Source: Saccoglossus kowalevskii (Eukaryota > Hemichordata > Enteropneusta > Harrimaniidae). Taken from it: 22,754 bases of DNA. Below, piece by piece: positions 19,368 through 22,754 of the stretch. The stretch covers positions 1-22,754 of the forward strand of contig NW_003158595.1 of assembly GCF_000003605.2 (NCBI RefSeq). The letters run 5' to 3'. Numbering within the stretch: the stretch's first letter is position 1; each line of letters begins with the position of its first letter. The position numbers and the translations under genes are program-made. Under the pieces are notes generated by a model, which was not told the origin of the DNA, made no database searches, and worked only from the letters and a program-made list of their open reading frames with translations.

Positions 19368-19931
19368 CTAGTTAGTGGCTATTGTGTGTGAGGTACCCAC
19401 ATTGTCTAGTTAGTGGCTATTGTGTGTGAGGTACCCACATTGCCTAGTTAGTGGCTCATTGTGTGTGTGGTACACACATTGTCTAGTGAGTGGCTATTGT
19501 GTGAGGTATCCAAATTGTCTAGTTAGTGGTTATTATGTGTGAGGTATCCACATTGTCTAGTTAGTGGCTCATTGTGTGTGAGGTACCCACATTGTCTAGT
19601 CAGTGGCTATTGTGTGTGGTATCCACATTGTCTAGTTAGTGGCTATTGTGTGTGAGGTATCCACATTGTCTAGTTAGTGGCTATTGTGCGAGGTATCCAA
19701 ATTGTCTAGTTAGTGGCTATTGTGTGTGAGGTATCCACATTGTCTAGTTAGTGGCTATTGTGTGAGGTATCCAAATTGTCTAGTTAGTGGTTATTATGTG
19801 TGAGGTATCCACATTGTCTAGTTAGTGGTTATTATGTGTGAGGTACCCACATTGTCTAGTTAGTGGCTATTGTGTGAGAGGTACACACATTGTCTAGTTA
19901 GTGGCTATTGTGTGTGAGGTATCCACATTGT
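19368..19931. repeat. Mixed monomers linking cassettes
   Basis: Counterpart of 3116-3677 with CTAGTGAG, TCCAAATTG, CTAGTCAG (19597) and GTGCGAGG forms in the same order, ending in the CTACTTAG start of the next cluster. ATTGCCTAG near 19441 is private. Confidence 0.8.
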
Positions 19932-20463
19932 CTACTTAGTGGCTATTGTGTGTAAGGTACACACATTGTTTAGTTAGTGGCTATTGCGTGTGATGTACCC
20001 ACATTGTCTAGTTAGTGGCTATTGTGTGTAAGATCCACACATTGGCTAGTTAGTGGCTATTGTGTGTGTGGTATCCACATTGTCTAGGTAGTGGTTATTG
20101 TGTGTGAGGTATCCACATTGTCTAGTTAGTGGCTATTATGTGTGTGGTATCCACATTGTCTAGTTAGTGTCTATTGTGTGTAAGGTACACACATTGTTTA
20201 GTTAGTGGCTATTGCGTGTGATGTACCCACATTGTCTAGTTAGTGGCTATTGTGTGTAAGATCCACACATTGGCTAGTTAGTGGCTATTGTGTGTGTGGT
20301 ATCCACATTGTCTAGGTAGTGGTTATTGTGTGTGAGGTATCCACATTGTCTAGTTAGTGGCTATTATGTGTGTGGTATCCACATTGTCTAGTTAGTGGCT
20401 ATTGTGTGTAAGGTACACACATTGTTTAGTTAGTGGCTATTGCGTGTGATGTACCCACATTGT
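19932..20463. repeat. 228-bp higher-order repeat, cluster 6
   Basis: Fourteen 38-bp monomers: E F A B C D E F A B C D E F. A markers are at 20029 and 20257, 228 bp apart. It has only single D monomers where 3678-4399 has a doubled one. It ends after F and continues with a TAAGGTACCC form instead of A. Confidence 0.92.
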
Positions 20464-20615
20464 CTAGTTAGTGGCTATTGTGTGTAAGGTACCCACATTG
20501 TCTAGTTAGTGGCTATTGTGTGTGAGGTATCCACATTGTCTAGTTAGTGGCTATTGCGTGTGATGTACCCACATTTTCTAGTTAGTGCCTATTGTGTATG
20601 AGGTATCCACATTGT
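20464..20615. repeat. Four-monomer bridge
   Basis: TAAGGTACCC, consensus, GCGTGTGATG with TTTTC, and GTGCCTATTGTGTATGAGG forms, the same group that precedes the lead blocks at 6903 and 17921. The lead block has therefore been joined directly onto a 228-bp cluster here. Confidence 0.82.
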
Positions 20616-21225
20616 CTAGTTAGTGGCTATTGTATGTAAGGTACACACATTGTCTAGTTAGTGGCTATTGTGTGAGAGGTACACACATTGTCTAGTTAGT
20701 GGCTATTGTGTGTGAGGTATCCACATTGTCTAGTTAGTGGCTATTGTGTGTAAGATCCACACATTGGCTAGTTAGTGGCTATTGTGTGTGTGGTATCCAC
20801 ATTGTCTAGGTAGTGGTTATTGTGTGTGAGGTATCCACATTGTCTAGTTAGTGGCTAATTGTGTCTGAGGTATCCACATTGTCTAATTAGTGGTTATTAT
20901 GTGTGAGGTACACACATTGTCTAGTTAGTGGCTATTGCGTGTGATGTACCCACATTATCTAGTTAGTGACTATTGTGTGTGAGGTACCCACATTGTCCAG
21001 TTAGTGGCTCATTGTGTGTGATGTACCCACATTTTCTAGTTAGTGGCTATTGTGTATGAGGTATCCACATTGTCTAGTTAGTGGCTATTGTATGTAAGGT
21101 ACACACATTGTCTAGTTAGTGGCTATTGTGTGAGAGGTACACACATTGTCTAGTTAGTGGCTATTGTGTGCGAGGTATCCACATTGTCTAGTTAGTGGCT
21201 ATTGTGTGTGAGGTACACACATTGT
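20616..21225. repeat. Lead block, copy 4, one monomer short
   Basis: 610 bp instead of 648. The GTGTGTGAGGTACCC monomer present just before the cluster in copies 1-3 is missing, so the A-to-A spacing (20751 to 21323) is 572 rather than 610 bp. Confidence 0.9.
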
Positions 21226-21643
21226 CTAGTCAGTGGCTATTGTGTGTAAGGTACACACATTGTTTAGTTAGTGGCTATTGCGTGTGATGTACCCACATTG
21301 TCTAGTTAGTGGCTATTGTGTGTAAGATCCACACATTGGCTAGTTAGTGGCTATTGTGTGTGTGGTATCCACATTGTCTAGGTAGTGGTTATTGTGTGTG
21401 AGGTATCCACATTGTCTAGTTAGTGGCTATTATGTGTGTGGTATCCACATTGTCTAGTTAGTGGCTATTGTGTGTAAGGTACACACATTGTTTAGTTAGT
21501 GGCTATTGCGTGTGATGTACCCACATTGTCTAGTTAGTGGCTATTGTGTGTAAGATCCACACATTGGCTAGTTAGTGGCTATTGTGTGTGTGGTATCCAC
21601 ATTGTCTAGGTAGTGGCTATTGTGTGTGAGGTATCCACATTGT
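21226..21643. repeat. 228-bp higher-order repeat, cluster 7
   Basis: E F A B C D E F A B C, 418 bp. A markers are at 21323 and 21551, 228 bp apart. The last C reads GGTAGTGGCTATTG, not GGTAGTGGTTATTG. Confidence 0.92.
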
Positions 21644-21730
21644 CTAGTTAGAGGCTAATTGTGTCTGAGGTATCCACATTTGTCTAGTTAGTGGCTATTA
21701 TGTGTGAGGTACCACATTTGTCTTGTTAGT
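21644..21730. repeat. Irregular junction with 1-bp indels
   Basis: It begins like a five-mer pair (GGCTAATTGTGTCTGAGG) but has TTAGAGGC. Then come two ACATTTG ends (each with one extra T), GTACCAC with one C missing, and CTTGTTAG. From about 21722 it continues as the third copy of the 0.95-1.1 kb block. The expected second five-mer monomer (CTAATTAG) is absent. Several small indels within 90 bases at a switch between cassettes are unusual for this array. Confidence 0.8.
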
Positions 21731-22710
21731 GGCTCATTGTGTGTGAGGTATCCACATTGTCTAGTTAGTGGCTACTGTGTGTGAAGTACCCACATTGTCT
21801 AGTTAGTGGCTCATTGTGTGTGAGGTACCCACATTGTCTAGTTAGTGGTTATTATGTGTGAGGTACCCACATTGTCTGGTTAGTGGCTATTGTGAGTGAG
21901 GTACCCACATTGTCTAGTTAGTGGATATTGTGTGTGAGGTACCCACATTGTCTAGTTTGTGGCTATTATGTGTGAGGTACGTACATTGTCTAGTTAGTGG
22001 CTCATTGTGTGTGAGGTACACACATTGTCTAGTTAGTGGCTATTGTGTGTGAGATATCCACATTGTCTAGTTAGTGGCTATTGCGTGTGATGTACCCACA
22101 TTTTCTAGTTAGTGGCTATTGTGTATGAGGTATCCACATTGTCTAGTTAGTGGCTATTGTATGTAAGGTACACACATTGTCTAGTTAGTGGCTATTGTGT
22201 GAGAGGTACACACATTGTCTAGTTAGTGGCTATTGTGTGTGTGGTATCCACATTGTCCAGTTAGTGGCTATTGTGTGTGTGGTATCCACATTGTCTAGGT
22301 AGTGGTTATTGTGTGTGAGGTATCCACATTGTCTAGTTAGTGGCTAATTGTGTCTGAGGTATCCACATTGTCTAATTAGTGGTTATTATGTGTGAGGTAC
22401 ACACATTGTCTCGTTAGTGGCTATTGCGTGTGATGTACCCACATTATCTAGTTAGTGGCTATTGTGTGTAAGGTACCACATTGTCCAGTTAGTGGCTCAT
22501 TGTGTGTGGTATCCACATTGTCTAGTTAGTGGCTAATTGTGTCTGAGGTATCCACATTGTCTAGTGGTTATTATGTGTGAGGTACACACATTGTCTAGTT
22601 AGTGGCTATTGCGTGTGATGTACCCACATTATCTAGTTAGTGACTATTGTGTGTGAGGTACCCACATTGTCCAGTTAGTGGCTCATTGTGTGTGATGTAC
22701 CAAACATTTT
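21722..22710. repeat. 0.95-1.1 kb block, copy 3 of 3
   Basis: Counterpart of 15649-16750 with the GGCTACTG..GAAGTACCC monomer (21774), GTACGTAC, ATTGTCCAG (22252), CTCGTTAG (22409) and the 34-bp monomer (22559). The 114-bp internal group is present once. The five-mer pair begins at 22333. Confidence 0.88.
22333..22710. repeat. Five-monomer repeat pair with 34-bp monomer, at window end
   Basis: Units start at 22333 and 22522, matching 16374-16750 (shift 5959). The last monomer has ACCAAACATTTTC for ACCCACATTTTC, a 1-bp insertion plus a change. Confidence 0.9.
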
Positions 22711-22754
22711 CTAGTTAGTGGCTATTGTGTATGAGGTATCCACATGTCTAGTGA
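22711..22754. repeat. Terminal monomer with deletion
   Basis: A GTATGAGG monomer whose end reads CCACATGTC, one T short of CCACATTGTC, followed by CTAGTGA. The array is still running when the window stops, so the true end lies outside. Confidence 0.8.

Larger units (their letters stand above)
1..22754. repeat. 38-bp satellite/minisatellite array, about 600 monomers
   Basis: The whole window is head-to-tail copies of one 38-bp monomer in a single orientation. In the phase used here the monomer starts CTAGTTAGTGG (1-11), has a GT-rich middle GTGTGTGAGG (17-26), then GTAYCC or GTACAC, and ends CCACATTGT. Length variants are 34, 35, 36, 37 and 39 bp; most others are exactly 38. The + strand consensus has 15 T, 11 G, 7 A and 5 C. 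Stops fall in every frame: + strand TAG at 2, TAG at 6 and TGA at 22; on the reverse complement TAG, TAA and TAG, again in three different frames. No open frame of useful length can therefore persist, and I call no CDS. No unique spacer, transposon end, tRNA or rRNA sequence interrupts the array. That it is eukaryotic satellite-class DNA is inference from size and organisation; I do not recognise the family. Confidence 0.97.

Noticed and set aside
1-22754. CRISPR array (regular repeats at constant spacing)
   Set aside because: There are no unique spacers; every base belongs to the repeat, and all 38 bp are similar between copies. No cas genes or leader are visible.
1-22754. Repetitive protein-coding gene
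   Set aside because: 38 is not a multiple of 3, and the consensus monomer has stops in all three frames on both strands. Variants that lose the GTGTGA stop remain blocked by the TAG codons of neighbours, so any open frames are short chance gaps.
1-22754. Telomeric repeat, because of frequent GTTAG
   Set aside because: TTAGGG or related short telomere units never occur in tandem; GTTAG is part of the 38-bp monomer and is followed by TGG.
1-22754. G-quadruplex-forming G-rich strand
   Set aside because: Clean monomers have G runs of two at most (GG in TGGC and AGG). The few GGG or GGGG runs lie mainly in the corrupted patch at 8622-8786 and one at 9205, too sparse to form a quadruplex motif.
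1-22754. Centromere protein B box or a known alpha-satellite
   Set aside because: I see no CENP-B-like motif, and the monomer length and sequence do not match alpha-satellite. The higher-order organisation is only analogous.
1-22754. The 38-bp monomer as a dimer of a 19-bp ancestor (ATTGT occurs at 14-18 and 34-38)
   Set aside because: Beyond the ATTGT words the two halves match poorly and the offset is 20, not 19. This is not strong enough to claim.

Overview
The whole 22,754-base window is one uninterrupted tandem repeat. The monomer is 38 bp and there are about 600 head-to-tail copies. I found no gene, RNA gene, mobile element or unique-sequence stretch. The consensus monomer carries CTAGTTAGTGG at positions 1-11, GTGTGTGAGG at 17-26 and CCACATTGT at 30-38. 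It has 16/38 G+C (42%) and a strong strand bias (26/38 G+T on the + strand). The consensus contains a stop codon in all three frames on both strands, so it cannot encode a repetitive protein. This is satellite or large-minisatellite DNA from a eukaryotic genome. GT-rich sequence, scarce CpG and the scale of the array would fit an animal, perhaps a vertebrate, but no unique sequence exists to fix the organism.

The array has nested levels of order. Level 1 is the 38-bp monomer, with variants of 34, 35, 36, 37 and 39 bp. Level 2 is short higher-order units. A six-monomer 228-bp unit, lettered here E-F-A-B-C-D, clusters at 414, 2317, 3678, 4626, 7551, 18569, 19932 and 21226, with single passes near 9563, 12193 and 15005. 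A five-monomer unit of about 189-192 bp usually occurs as a pair (984, 2735, 5120, 7893, 9792, 12422, 14362, 16374, 18987, 22333). Three- and four-monomer units form local tandem runs. Level 3 is longer cassettes: a 648-bp lead block (1669, 6903, 17921, 20616), normally followed by a 228-bp array and then a five-mer pair; a 0.95-1.1 kb block seen three times (13790, 15649, 21722); a 1.6-kb block seen twice (9235, 11865); and a 647-bp tandem duplication (10881-12174). Copies differ mostly by whole monomers, which points to unequal exchange or slippage in register.

Three places look different. Bases 8622-8786 are a heavily corrupted copy of a segment that exists cleanly elsewhere, at a junction between two cassettes. 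Bases 21644-21730 are an irregular junction with 1-bp indels. The last ~65 bases carry extra indels. These are the places to suspect assembly or read error. The most interesting content is the hierarchical higher-order structure, not any encoded system.
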